Shown piece after piece: positions 34,489-43,571 of a stretch of DNA of 43,622 bases. Both the position numbers and the translations under genes were made by a program. The stretch is taken from NCBI GenBank assembly GCA_041946965.1, contig JBHGBM010000045.1:1-43622 (forward strand). The letters are read 5' to 3'. Position 1 is the stretch's first letter; the number at the start of each line of letters is the position of its first letter. The notes beneath the pieces are model-generated. The model did no database searches, was not told where the DNA came from, and saw only the letters and a list, made by a program, of their open reading frames with translations. Source of the DNA: JBHGBM01 sp041946965 (GTDB lineage Bacteria; Acidobacteriota; Terriglobia; Bryobacterales; Bryobacteraceae).

Positions 34489-37410
34489 ATGAAGACTCGC
34501 ACAGCGTTGATAGCCCTTGCCTGCATGGCGGCGACGCAGGCCTCCCCGCAAACTCCCCGGGCGCCGGTCGCGGCGGTCACCAAGCACACCGGGACGTTCA
34601 ACGGGGAGACCGTCAAGTACACGGCGACGGTTGCCGAGACGTTCATCCCGGGGCCCGACGGCGCTCCCGCCGCGGTCATGATCAACACGGCCTACGTGCG
34701 CGACGGCGTGCCGGACCAGACCCGGCGCCCGGTGATGTTCGTCTTCAACGGCGGGCCGGGCGCATCATCCTCTCCGTTGCACATGAGCGCATTCGGCCCG
34801 CGCCGCAGAGTGCGCAACGAGATCGTTGACAATCCGTTCAGCCCGCTCGATTCCATGGACCTGGTTTTCATTGACCCGATCGGCACGGGCTTCTCCCGCC
34901 CGTTGCCCGGAGTCGATGGGCAGCCGTTCTGGAGTATCACCGGGGACGGCGCGTCCGTATCCAAATTCATTCAAAGCTGGCTGGCGGGCAACCGGCGCGA
35001 ATCGTCGCCCCGCTTCCTGTGCGGGGAGAGTTACGGAACCATCCGGGCAGGCCAGATTCTCGAGACCGGCCACAAGAACAAGGGGCTGAGTTTTGACGGC
35101 GTCCTGTTGCTTTCGCTTGCCGCGCGCCTGGCTGGTTCGGAGATGCCGTTTGTGACCACTTTCCCGACCTTCGCCGTCGCCGCGGCCTTCCACGGCAAAG
35201 TCGATGCCGGCGGCCGTTCGGCGTCCGAGATCTTTGACGAAGCCGCGAAGTTCGCCCGCACGGAGTACATAGGCGCGCTCATTCAGGGCGATGCGCTGCC
35301 GGCGGCGGAGAAAACGCGCATCGCGCAGGAGATGGCCAAACGCATCGGTCTTTCCGAGGAATTCATCGCCGGAAAGAAACTTCGCATCGGCAAGCCGGAT
35401 TTCATGTTGAACCTGCTGAAGGGCCGCGGCCTGCGCACCGGACAGCTCGACAGCCGCGCCACCGGCGAACTGGCTGCCTATGCCAATCGCAAGCCGCCCG
35501 CCGATGACCCTTCGATGAGTATGCCGGCGCCCGCCGCGCCGGATAAGGCGGCCGCGCCAAGCCTGCTCCAGACGTATTTCACCCGGGAATTGAAATTTCC
35601 AGCCACGGAGAACTACCGGTCGTTGAACCTCGACATCAACGCCAAATGGAAGTACGACGTCGAGAATGCGTTCAGCGATACCGCCGGGCGGATTGCCGCG
35701 GTCATGCGGGAACAGCCCAAGTTGCGGCTTTTCTGGGCCGCGGGCTACTACGATATCACCACCCCGCTCGCCGCCGGCAAGTATACCCTCGACCAGGCCG
35801 GGATCCCGCCCGAACGCCTGACCGCGGCGCTGTTCGAGACAGGCCACTCGGTCTTCGAGGGCGACGAGAACCTGGCGAGATTCACTCAAGCCGTGCGGCA
35901 GTTCGTAAAGGGCGGGGCGGCCGGCTCAAGCGCACAGCCCGCCTCGGGCATCAAACTCGAGTGGACGCTTCGACCCGAACGGGAAGCCGGCCCGGAGGTA
36001 AAGGCCGTGGCCGTGCGCATGGAGATGACCGGCGCGCCGCAACCCGGCGACAAGCCCTTCAGCCTTTGCTCTCCGATCGTGTACGCCAGCCGCGGCGGAA
36101 TGGCGGACCACGTCAAGAACCTGGAGGTCAAAGACTCGTCGGGCGCCGTGCCGCTTGTGGTCGAAGACGATCCTGTGAACAAGGGCGGCTTCCCGTATTA
36201 CCGCCACTGGCGGGCGACGCGGCCCGTGTCGCCTCCGGTGGTGGTGACGTATCGCATGGGCCCGAACACCGGCGCGCCGATCCCGGGACCGCAGTTCGAT
36301 TACTACGCGCATGGCGGCGGCATCAGCGCCGGCGGGATGGCGTTGTTCGTGCTGCCCGAGAACGTGGGGCCCGCGATCTCGCGCGTTCGATGGGACCTCT
36401 CGGACCTGGCGCCGGGATCGATTGCCGCCAGCACCTACGGCGAGGGCGAGATCGAATTGCAGAAACCCCCGGCGCAGCTCGCGCAGGCTTACTACATGGC
36501 GGGTCCGCTGGGTTCTTACGTGCCGCCCGGGGCGCCTTCCGGCTTCCGCGCATATTGGCTGGGACAGCCCAATTTCGAACCGCGGAAGGAAATGGCCTGG
36601 GCGCATCAGGCTTACGAGTATCTCAGAAAGTTCTACCGGGACTCCACGACACCGGTATATCGCGTGTTCGTGCGGGCGCTGCCGGGCGCGCAGCGTGTCA
36701 TGGGGGGCACCGCCCTCCAGAATTCTTTTATGGTGGCGGTCCCGGCGGGTGCCGCCGACCCGTCGGCCGCCGCGCCCAGGAACACGCTGGCTCACGAGAT
36801 GGGACACATGTGGGTGGGCGGCCTTACCGGCCGGACCCAGGGAGGCGTGACGTGGTTCGCCGAAGGGCTCAACGTGTACTACACGCGCCTGCTGATGTTG
36901 CGCGCCGGTCTCGCCGGCGTGGACGACTATGAAAAGGACATCAACGCCAGCGCCCGGGGGTACTTTACCAACCCGTACCGGAACGAATCCGCCGAATCGC
37001 TCGACCGTCTCGGCTTCAGCACCGGTATCGGCGCCGGATCGGCGCAGAATGTCCCCTACATGCGGGGCAGCCTGTACTTCTCCGATGTCGATGCGAAAAT
37101 CCGCGCGGCATCCGGCGGCCGGCGCAAGTTGGACGACGTGATGTTGCCGCTCTTCGATCGCCGGCGGAAGGGCGAACCCCTCACCAAGGAAGACCTGATC
37201 CAAGCCCTGGTGAAGGAGATAGGCCCCGCGGCACGTTCGGAGTTCGAGGCGGTGATCGTGCGCGGCGAGACGATTGTGCCGGTCTCGGAGGCATTCGGCC
37301 CCTGCTTCGAGCGCCGCCCGGCCAAGTACGAGGTGCAGGGCAAGGAAGTGGCCGGGGTTGAGTGGGTGCGTGTGACTGCGGTCCCCGATGACCGCTGCCG
37401 GGAGTGGTAG
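34489..37410 (+). CDS. Bifunctional S10 serine carboxypeptidase fused to an M61/M1-type zinc aminopeptidase
   Basis: A 973-aa exported protein (leader MKTRTALIALACMAATQASPQ). Residues about 30-475 form a complete S10 carboxypeptidase: VFNGGPGASS, FIDPIGTGFSRP, GESYG with S181, D422 in GYYDI and H453 in ETGHSVF. Residues about 490-973 form a second enzyme. A beta-rich part leads to HEMGH (H769, E770, H773) and WFAEGLNVYYTRLLMLRAGL with E792. That is the gluzincin pattern HExxH-x18-E, and the sequence after it resembles M61 glycyl aminopeptidase-like proteins. No stop or frameshift separates the halves. One chain could thus trim peptides from both ends. ATG at 34489 is chosen because a clean signal peptide follows it. 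Last gene of the operon. Confidence 0.9.
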   Translation: MKTRTALIALACMAATQASPQTPRAPVAAVTKHTGTFNGETVKYTATVAETFIPGPDGAPAAVMINTAYVRDGVPDQTRRPVMFVFNGGPGASSSPLHMSAFGPRRRVRNEIVDNPFSPLDSMDLVFIDPIGTGFSRPLPGVDGQPFWSITGDGASVSKFIQSWLAGNRRESSPRFLCGESYGTIRAGQILETGHKNKGLSFDGVLLLSLAARLAGSEMPFVTTFPTFAVAAAFHGKVDAGGRSASEIFDEAAKFARTEYIGALIQGDALPAAEKTRIAQEMAKRIGLSEEFIAGKKLRIGKPDFMLNLLKGRGLRTGQLDSRATGELAAYANRKPPADDPSMSMPAPAAPDKAAAPSLLQTYFTRELKFPATENYRSLNLDINAKWKYDVENAFSDTAGRIAAVMREQPKLRLFWAAGYYDITTPLAAGKYTLDQAGIPPERLTAALFETGHSVFEGDENLARFTQAVRQFVKGGAAGSSAQPASGIKLEWTLRPEREAGPEVKAVAVRMEMTGAPQPGDKPFSLCSPIVYASRGGMADHVKNLEVKDSSGAVPLVVEDDPVNKGGFPYYRHWRATRPVSPPVVVTYRMGPNTGAPIPGPQFDYYAHGGGISAGGMALFVLPENVGPAISRVRWDLSDLAPGSIAASTYGEGEIELQKPPAQLAQAYYMAGPLGSYVPPGAPSGFRAYWLGQPNFEPRKEMAWAHQAYEYLRKFYRDSTTPVYRVFVRALPGAQRVMGGTALQNSFMVAVPAGAADPSAAAPRNTLAHEMGHMWVGGLTGRTQGGVTWFAEGLNVYYTRLLMLRAGLAGVDDYEKDINASARGYFTNPYRNESAESLDRLGFSTGIGAGSAQNVPYMRGSLYFSDVDAKIRAASGGRRKLDDVMLPLFDRRRKGEPLTKEDLIQALVKEIGPAARSEFEAVIVRGETIVPVSEAFGPCFERRPAKYEVQGKEVAGVEWVRVTAVPDDRCREW

Positions 37411-37437
37411 AGCCCTCGAAACGAGCTACAACTCCCG
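37399..37437. terminator. Bidirectional hairpin spanning both convergent stop codons
   Basis: CGGGAGT (37399-37405) pairs with ACTCCCG (37431-37437), GTAG (37407-37410) with CTAC (37426-37429), and CTCG (37415-37418) with CGAG (37422-37425) around an AAA loop; one G-A mismatch interrupts it. The stop codon of the plus-strand peptidase gene (37408-37410) and that of the minus-strand GH20 gene (37426-37428) are both in the stem. There is no T-run, so it is more likely a mRNA 3'-end or rho-type structure than a classical terminator. Confidence 0.65.
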
Positions 37438-39726
37438 ATCCGTCGCGGAACTCCGGACCGTGACGGTGTCCTGCCAATCGAAGCCGCCTTGCCGGGGAGG
37501 CAGATTGTGCGCCGCCGCGTAGCGATTCCGCGCCGCTCTGAGCTCGTTCACCCAATCGCCGAAAGGCAGTGCGAACTGCCGTTCCATCACGTACGACATC
37601 CCCTCCTGCCGGCGGCGCGCGCCTTCGGTAGGTCCCATGTCCACGAAGTTCTGGGGATTGCGCGCCACGCGCCGCCCGTTGCCCTCCCGCACCCTGGGCA
37701 TCCATGTCTTGTAGTACGTCGCCGTGAGCCTTTGCAGCGCCTCGTTGCGCTCGTCCCGGATTCGGTCCGCCACCGCGAGCGCCGCATCGAGTGCGGCGAC
37801 GGCCTCGCGATACCGCAACCTGCCGGCGTGTTCCTGCGCGGTTTCCAGGCTCTTCGCGATCTCATCCAGCCGCTTGAACAGCAGCAGGTTCTGGCGGCAA
37901 ACTCCGGCCAGCGAAAGGTAGACTTCCAGGTTGTAGCGGTTGAACTCCACCGAGCCGATGTTCCTGTAAAGCAGGTCCAGCAGTTCGTCGTTCTCGCCCA
38001 GGAACTTCGCAGCCATCTCCAGACGGCGCGCGTTCTCCTGACTCCAGTTGCGGCTGAGCCGCAGATAATCCCCGGCGGGGGAGGGAGGCAGCGGCAAAGT
38101 CGAAATGCGCGGGGTAAAAGGACCGATTCCGTACGAATAGCCAAATACGAGCGGACTCCTCTCCGAGGGCACGCTCTCCCAACTGCTGCCGTAGAACTGG
38201 GCCTGCGTACTCATCAACTGGTACAGGCGATCCATCGCGCTGGCTCCCCGGCCATAGTAGAGCCGGTAGAACCGGTGCGTCAGTTCACGCGGGTCGGACG
38301 ACCCTGGGCGCCACGCCGCCGCCGCTCCCAGCGCGTACCCGAGCCAATATGTTTCGGGGTGCGGCCCCGTGTCACCCCAGGCATACACCTCTGCGCCCAC
38401 GATTTCGGTTTGCTTTCGGGCCGCCGTAAAGGAGATCTCGTCGAAAACCCGCGCAGCGCGCTCCACAGCGGCGCGAGGGTGGACCTGGCTCTCCGGCGCG
38501 AGCACGTAGTACGCGGGGAACAGCGGATCGTTCGGCAGTGAATTGGTGTAGATCATCTGCCGTATGCCGCGCTTCCGGAACTCTTCGTTGTACACCGTGC
38601 CGTAGATTTCCCCGTTGATCAATCCCGCCGGCAGCATCGGGACATCTTCGGCCTGCAAGGGAGGCTCGCCCCAGAAGATCACCTTGCGTCCCCGGCTTTG
38701 CAGATACCCTGCCGTCTTCTGAATGAATTCGGCAAGGACCTTGCTCGGGCCGCCCAGTTCTTTGGCGCGCTGCGCCTCGCGGCACTGTGCATTGTCGGCC
38801 TTGCCGGCGAACCACGCCTCGTCCGTCGAGAGGTGGAAGTAGTTCACACCTCTGTTGGCGTCGATGAGGTTCTGCATCATCCCGTGCAGCAGCCTGTAAG
38901 TTTCGGGATTGGTGGCGCACATCTCGAAGGCCACTTCCGGAAACGCGCGCAGGTGCTTGTACTCGTCGTGGTTGAGGATGAAGTTGGCGTGTGCGGGACC
39001 ATCCAGGTACGGCACAACCTGCACATGGTGCCGCAGGCCGTAGTCGGTGAGTTCCTGAAGCTGAGCCGGCGAAAGCGCGTTGGGGTGCACCAGCGCGGGT
39101 GCGCTGGCATACTCGAAATGTTCGTTCAGCCGCAGAGCCAGGGCGTTGGCCTTAAAAAAGGCCGCGCGCCGCACGGCCTGCTTCAGGACCTCGAAACGAT
39201 CGAGGTGCTGCTGTTGATCCCAGAACAGTTCGCGATAGCTCACGTCCGGCCAGTCCACAATCTCGCCCTCGGGCAGCCAGAGGCGGCCGCGTTCCGGTTT
39301 GAGCAGTTGGACCAGCGTTTCCGCACCGTAGAAGAGGCCCGCGGGTGCATTCGCCGCGATGCGGATGCCGGAGGGGCTCAGCCGCAGGCGGTAGGCCTGC
39401 GCCGCCACGGCCGCGCGGTCCGGGTCGGTCGCTCTTCCGATCTCGACCGAGCCCGGGCGCATGGAGAATTCGATCGTCTTGCCCTGTCCGCGGGCCGGCA
39501 GTTTCAGTTGATGCCGTTGGGCCAGTTCGCGCTCGAGCGTTTCGACGGCGGCGCCGGCGTTGACGCCCGGCGCGATGCTCCAGGTTTCATCGATAGCGAA
39601 ATCCGCGTCTTTCAGTTGCAGCCGTTGGGGCTCGGGGATCAGCGTGTAGCCGCGGATGTAAAGAGGCGATATCGCCTGCCCGGAGAGACCGCACGAAGCG
39701 ATCACGCAACACAGCAGAATCCGCAC
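37426..39726 (-). CDS. Exported GH20-type beta-N-acetylhexosaminidase-like protein
   Basis: A 766-aa protein with a signal peptide (MRILLCCVIASCGLSGQA). An N-terminal GH20b-like domain (about 25-155, with IPEPQRLQLKD) precedes the TIM barrel. The catalytic Asp-Glu pair is D302-E303 in YFHLSTDEAWF. HVQVVPYLDGPAHANFIL (about 234-251) and KVIFWGEPPL are family-like. The C-terminal 250 residues are helical and not part of the usual GH20 core. GH20 enzymes remove terminal GlcNAc or GalNAc from glycans by a substrate-assisted mechanism. The sequence is divergent (S-T-D-E where most have G-G-D-E), so activity is likely but not certain. It is downstream of, and probably co-transcribed with, the second TonB-dependent receptor. 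Confidence 0.85.
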   Translation of the reverse strand: MRILLCCVIASCGLSGQAISPLYIRGYTLIPEPQRLQLKDADFAIDETWSIAPGVNAGAAVETLERELAQRHQLKLPARGQGKTIEFSMRPGSVEIGRATDPDRAAVAAQAYRLRLSPSGIRIAANAPAGLFYGAETLVQLLKPERGRLWLPEGEIVDWPDVSYRELFWDQQQHLDRFEVLKQAVRRAAFFKANALALRLNEHFEYASAPALVHPNALSPAQLQELTDYGLRHHVQVVPYLDGPAHANFILNHDEYKHLRAFPEVAFEMCATNPETYRLLHGMMQNLIDANRGVNYFHLSTDEAWFAGKADNAQCREAQRAKELGGPSKVLAEFIQKTAGYLQSRGRKVIFWGEPPLQAEDVPMLPAGLINGEIYGTVYNEEFRKRGIRQMIYTNSLPNDPLFPAYYVLAPESQVHPRAAVERAARVFDEISFTAARKQTEIVGAEVYAWGDTGPHPETYWLGYALGAAAAWRPGSSDPRELTHRFYRLYYGRGASAMDRLYQLMSTQAQFYGSSWESVPSERSPLVFGYSYGIGPFTPRISTLPLPPSPAGDYLRLSRNWSQENARRLEMAAKFLGENDELLDLLYRNIGSVEFNRYNLEVYLSLAGVCRQNLLLFKRLDEIAKSLETAQEHAGRLRYREAVAALDAALAVADRIRDERNEALQRLTATYYKTWMPRVREGNGRRVARNPQNFVDMGPTEGARRRQEGMSYVMERQFALPFGDWVNELRAARNRYAAAHNLPPRQGGFDWQDTVTVRSSATDREL

Positions 39727-39748
39727 CGGTTTAACAGTCGGGCCGGGA

Positions 39749-42700
39749 CTACCAGATCACCCGGCCGGTCAGTTGCACCTCCCTCGGACTTAGCGCCGAG
39801 GAACGCATACTCAGAACGCCGTTCCCACCCGCGTTCGGCGTGCCCGGGCGATTCAGCACGTTGAAGAAATCGGCGTTGATGCGGATATGCACGCGCTCCG
39901 TGATGGCGACCTGCTTGAAGAGCGAGGCGTCCAGCCCCCAGCTTCCGGGACCGTGAATATACTGGTTCCGCCACGCCGGCAGGTTGTCGTTGTAAGTGAT
40001 GCGCTGCACGGTGCCATTCTTCAGCGTCAACCAGACGGTATTGCTCCCATAGTACGGATACAACGGGTCGCTGGTGGACGGCTTCGCCGGCCACGGCAGC
40101 AGGGGCTGTGCCGCCGGCTTGTAAGTGTCGGGCACTCCCATGTAACCGTTTGGCTTTCCGGTGGATGCATTGTAGCTGTTGATCTTGTCGGCCGGCAGGT
40201 AGCCGTTCCAATACAGATATGCGGGATAACAAGTCCCGCTCGTGCAATCCTGGATCGGATACTTCTTCTGGTAGATCTCGATCTTGCCGCTTCCCAGGTT
40301 CGGGAATACGTTGGTCGGCAGCGTGATCCAGCGGGTACTCCAGTTGCCCATGCCGGCGATCTGCCAGCCGCCGATCAACCGGTCCAGGAAGCCGCCGGCG
40401 TTCCGGCCGAGCAGCTTGCCCTTCCCGAATGGAAGCTCGGCGATCCAGTTCCACCGCACGCGGTGCTGCGGAATGCTGCTGTCTCGCCCGTAATTGAGGA
40501 AGCGGTTCCGCTGGTCCGTATCCTGCGGCACAGCCCCGGGCAAAAACTGGTTCACTGCGGCGATACCCCCGGCCTGTTCAGACATGGCCGTTACGGTGTA
40601 CGCATTCCCGAAGTTGTAGAAGACCTGGAAACCATATCCGCGGTTGAATCGCCGCTCCGCCTCCAACTGCACGCCGTGGTAGTTGGAGTAGCCGGTCTTC
40701 TGATAACGGTTCAAGTTTCCGTAGACCGTCTGGTCCCAGTCGCGGCGCGCCACGGCGGAATATTCCCCGGTCGGGAGTTGCAGGCCCGTGGTTGCGTACC
40801 AGATATAGTCCGGCATCGCGTTGTTGATGGCCCGGTTCTGGTCCAGGTTTCTCCCCGCATTTCCTACGTACCCGGCCCGGACCACGGTGTTCTGCATGAC
40901 TTCCTTCTCAAACGTAACGTTCCAGTCGTGGGCCAGTGAAGTAGGCTGGTTGGGATCGAAGGAGAACACGGAGGCGGAACCGCGGCTCAGGCTCAATACG
41001 CTCTTGGGATCGTTCAGCGACACCGCATCGCTGCTGTTCTTCCCGGCCACGATCGTCGGAACCGAGCGCATCAGGTAGTTCCGAATGCCATCGGGAGAGC
41101 GCTCGGCGGCATTGGGGTTGTTGTAGAAGCGCGCGGTCGAGGGCGTGTTGGAGCGCATGGTGACGCCCCAGCTTCTCACAGGCAACGGAAAATAGGAGAG
41201 GCGGTAGCCTCCGCGCACCACCAGCGGCCGCAAACCCCCTCCCACGCGGTAGGCCACGCCCAGCCGGGGGCCGAAGTCGTTGTAGTCGTTGTGGACGAGG
41301 TTGTGGGGCAGGCCCGCGTCGCGATAAGAGATGAACTTGGCCCCGAGGCTCTCGAACCGCTGCACGATCACCGGCGTGGTCGCGCCGGTCTTATAGAAGT
41401 TCTCTACGGTGTCCCCCAGAACGATCGCGCGCTTGTCGAAGTCGAAACCGATCACGAAGTTGTTCTTTTCCTTGTACGCCGGGAAGAACTCATACCGCAA
41501 ACCTAAATTCAGCGTGAGTCTTGGAGTAACCTTGTAATTGTCCTGAAAATAGGCCGCGTACTCCCTTCCGCGCGAGTACCAGTAGCCACGGACAAACTGG
41601 TTCGAGTAGGTCATCACTCCGAGATACATGTTGCCCATGTTCTGTCCGGTGAATGGCGTTGGGCTCGGGGCCGTTCGCGCCGTGGTCGGGTCGTACAGGG
41701 AAGTGGCGAGGCTGTTGAAGCTGTGGTTCCCCTGCGGCTGTTGCTGGTCGGGGAGGATGTTCAACCGGTCCCCCCGCCAGTGGAAGCCGAACTGCAACTC
41801 GTGCCGGCCCTTGATCTTCGTCATGTTGTCGTCAAGGATGAAGTAAGTGAACGGCGAGTCCTGTGTGTTGTCCGTCTCGAAGTAGTAATCGTCCAAGCCG
41901 GTGTCGTATATCCCCGGCCAGCCGGGAGCGCCCAAGGGGTTCGGCAGTCCGAGCCGGTCGGCGTACTTGACCCCCGGCTCCCCCGTGCCTTTGTAGCGCT
42001 TGTCTTTTGCGGCGCTCAACAGAAGCTCGTTGAAGAAAGTCGCCGAGAAGGTTCGCACGTAGGAAAGGGCCGCGTTCTGGTTGGGCGCGATCCGCCTTAC
42101 GCTGCCCGCCACCATATCCAGCATCGGCAGGTTCCAGTCCTGGGAGAACGTGTACTCGTCCCCTTTGGTGTAGCGCATGAAGAAGCGGTCATTATCGGTG
42201 AAACGGTGATCGACTCGCGTGGTGATTGTATATTGCCGGCTTGTGTTGGGCGCTTTTCCCCACCAGTTGCTGTCCAGAAGAGGGTTCACATCGGGATGCG
42301 TCGGCAGGGGCGTGATGGCGAACAGTTGTTTGGCCAGGGGGCTCATCCGCGCCGGGTCGATGACATTGAGCTGTCCTCCGTAGGCGAACGGCTGCCGCTC
42401 CCACGTGGTGGTGTTGGTGGTCCAGGGATCGTACAGCTTGTATAAATTGCCGCGCGAGTCCGTCAGGCCCCGGAAATCGCCGTTCCGCATCGCCTGCGTC
42501 GGCACCGTGCCGTTCCATCGCGACTCGGCCGCCAACCGGTAGGCCTCGTAGGAGAAGAACCAGAAGGTGCGGTTCTTGCCGTTGTAGATTCCGGGAAGCC
42601 AGACCGGACCTCCGGCGGACGCGCCGAATTCGTTGCGGATCAACTTGGGAGCCTTCGTCCAGGTGTCCGTCCGCGAACGCGCCACCCCGATGGCGTTGTT

Positions 42701-43426
42701 CCGCGCGGTTTCGAACGCCGCCCCGTGGAGATCGTTCGTGCCGCCCTTGGTGGCCACGATGACCGTCACCGGACGGGTCATTTTGGCGGACGAGTTGTTG
42801 GTCTCGACCTTGAACTCCTGCACCGTGTCCAGCCCCGGCGGGCGTCTTTGGCTGGTATAGCCCCAGAGCCTGTCGCCGATCGCAGCGCCGTCCAAGAGCA
42901 TGTCCTGGGTGCCGGTCTTCTGGGCGTATGCCCGGTTGCCTTCCATGCCCGGAACGGTCTGTAACAGGGTGCCGATGTTCCGGCCGTTAATGGGCAATTG
43001 TTCAATGCGTTCCCGTTCGAGAACGTGGCCCAGCGTCGCGTTGTCCAACGTAGTTAGCGGCGTTACGTCGCGAACCGTCACCGTCGCGGCGATTTGCCCC
43101 ACCCGCAGGGTCACGTCGACCACCGCTCTCTGTTGCACCTGCACCGTCAGGGTGCCTTCGAACTTCTCCATGCCGGGCGCTTCGACCGACAGGGAGTAGG
43201 AACCCGGGGTGATGCCCGGGAACATGTAAAAGCCGACGTCGTTGGTGGTGGTCTTGAGCGTCACCTGCGTTGCCGTGTTCGTCAGCGTCGCGGTAGCGCC
43301 CGGGACGAAACTTCCGCTCTGGTCAGTTACCGAGCCGCTGACGGCGCCGGTGCCGGACTGTGGCATAGCGGGCAGCACGAACAGCAGGATCACTGCACTA
43401 AGCGTTAGGGCCCTGTAGTTGTGCAT
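39749..43426 (-). CDS. TonB-dependent receptor with carboxypeptidase-regulatory-like domain (large)
   Basis: A 1225-aa outer-membrane receptor. It has a signal peptide (MHNYRALTLSAVILLFVLPAMPQ) and a carboxypeptidase-regulatory-like domain (about 25-110, GAVSGSVTDQSGSFVPGATA, YMFPGITPGSYSLSVEAPGM). A plug domain (about 115-230, IEQLPINGRNIGTLLQTVPGM) precedes a long barrel. Such 1,000-1,300-aa Oar-like receptors are typical of Acidobacteriota and are thought to import oligosaccharides or peptides. GGGGAGGTG precedes the ATG at 43426. The GH20 gene follows 22 bases downstream, so a hexosamine-containing glycan or glycopeptide is a sensible guess for the cargo. Confidence 0.93.
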   Translation of the reverse strand: MHNYRALTLSAVILLFVLPAMPQSGTGAVSGSVTDQSGSFVPGATATLTNTATQVTLKTTTNDVGFYMFPGITPGSYSLSVEAPGMEKFEGTLTVQVQQRAVVDVTLRVGQIAATVTVRDVTPLTTLDNATLGHVLERERIEQLPINGRNIGTLLQTVPGMEGNRAYAQKTGTQDMLLDGAAIGDRLWGYTSQRRPPGLDTVQEFKVETNNSSAKMTRPVTVIVATKGGTNDLHGAAFETARNNAIGVARSRTDTWTKAPKLIRNEFGASAGGPVWLPGIYNGKNRTFWFFSYEAYRLAAESRWNGTVPTQAMRNGDFRGLTDSRGNLYKLYDPWTTNTTTWERQPFAYGGQLNVIDPARMSPLAKQLFAITPLPTHPDVNPLLDSNWWGKAPNTSRQYTITTRVDHRFTDNDRFFMRYTKGDEYTFSQDWNLPMLDMVAGSVRRIAPNQNAALSYVRTFSATFFNELLLSAAKDKRYKGTGEPGVKYADRLGLPNPLGAPGWPGIYDTGLDDYYFETDNTQDSPFTYFILDDNMTKIKGRHELQFGFHWRGDRLNILPDQQQPQGNHSFNSLATSLYDPTTARTAPSPTPFTGQNMGNMYLGVMTYSNQFVRGYWYSRGREYAAYFQDNYKVTPRLTLNLGLRYEFFPAYKEKNNFVIGFDFDKRAIVLGDTVENFYKTGATTPVIVQRFESLGAKFISYRDAGLPHNLVHNDYNDFGPRLGVAYRVGGGLRPLVVRGGYRLSYFPLPVRSWGVTMRSNTPSTARFYNNPNAAERSPDGIRNYLMRSVPTIVAGKNSSDAVSLNDPKSVLSLSRGSASVFSFDPNQPTSLAHDWNVTFEKEVMQNTVVRAGYVGNAGRNLDQNRAINNAMPDYIWYATTGLQLPTGEYSAVARRDWDQTVYGNLNRYQKTGYSNYHGVQLEAERRFNRGYGFQVFYNFGNAYTVTAMSEQAGGIAAVNQFLPGAVPQDTDQRNRFLNYGRDSSIPQHRVRWNWIAELPFGKGKLLGRNAGGFLDRLIGGWQIAGMGNWSTRWITLPTNVFPNLGSGKIEIYQKKYPIQDCTSGTCYPAYLYWNGYLPADKINSYNASTGKPNGYMGVPDTYKPAAQPLLPWPAKPSTSDPLYPYYGSNTVWLTLKNGTVQRITYNDNLPAWRNQYIHGPGSWGLDASLFKQVAITERVHIRINADFFNVLNRPGTPNAGGNGVLSMRSSALSPREVQLTGRVIW

Positions 43427-43450
43427 TGCGCACCTCCCCGTTTAAGCAGC

Positions 43451-43519
43451 CTAACCCTGAGCACGCTGGTTAGCGTACCGTATAGATCCGAAAAGTCCGA
43501 GCTATTCCTATATCAGGAA
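43451..43519. promoter_or_regulatory. Inverted repeats upstream of the large TonB-dependent receptor
   Basis: Two inverted repeats lie 25-95 bases upstream of the receptor start. CTAACC (43451-43456) mirrors GGTTAG (43468-43473). TTCCT (43505-43509) mirrors AGGAA (43515-43519) around ATATC. They resemble operator sites for a regulator of receptor expression. No convincing -35/-10 pair was found. Confidence 0.35.
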
Positions 43520-43571
43520 ATGTATATCCTTCTCTAGCCCCGGCGTCAAGCCCCACCCGGCGACCTGTCGC

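Noticed and set aside
31902..34688. 928-aa minus-strand open frame opposite the M14 gene
   Set aside because: No recognisable motif and strong His/Arg/Gln bias; it is a shadow of the M14 carboxypeptidase.
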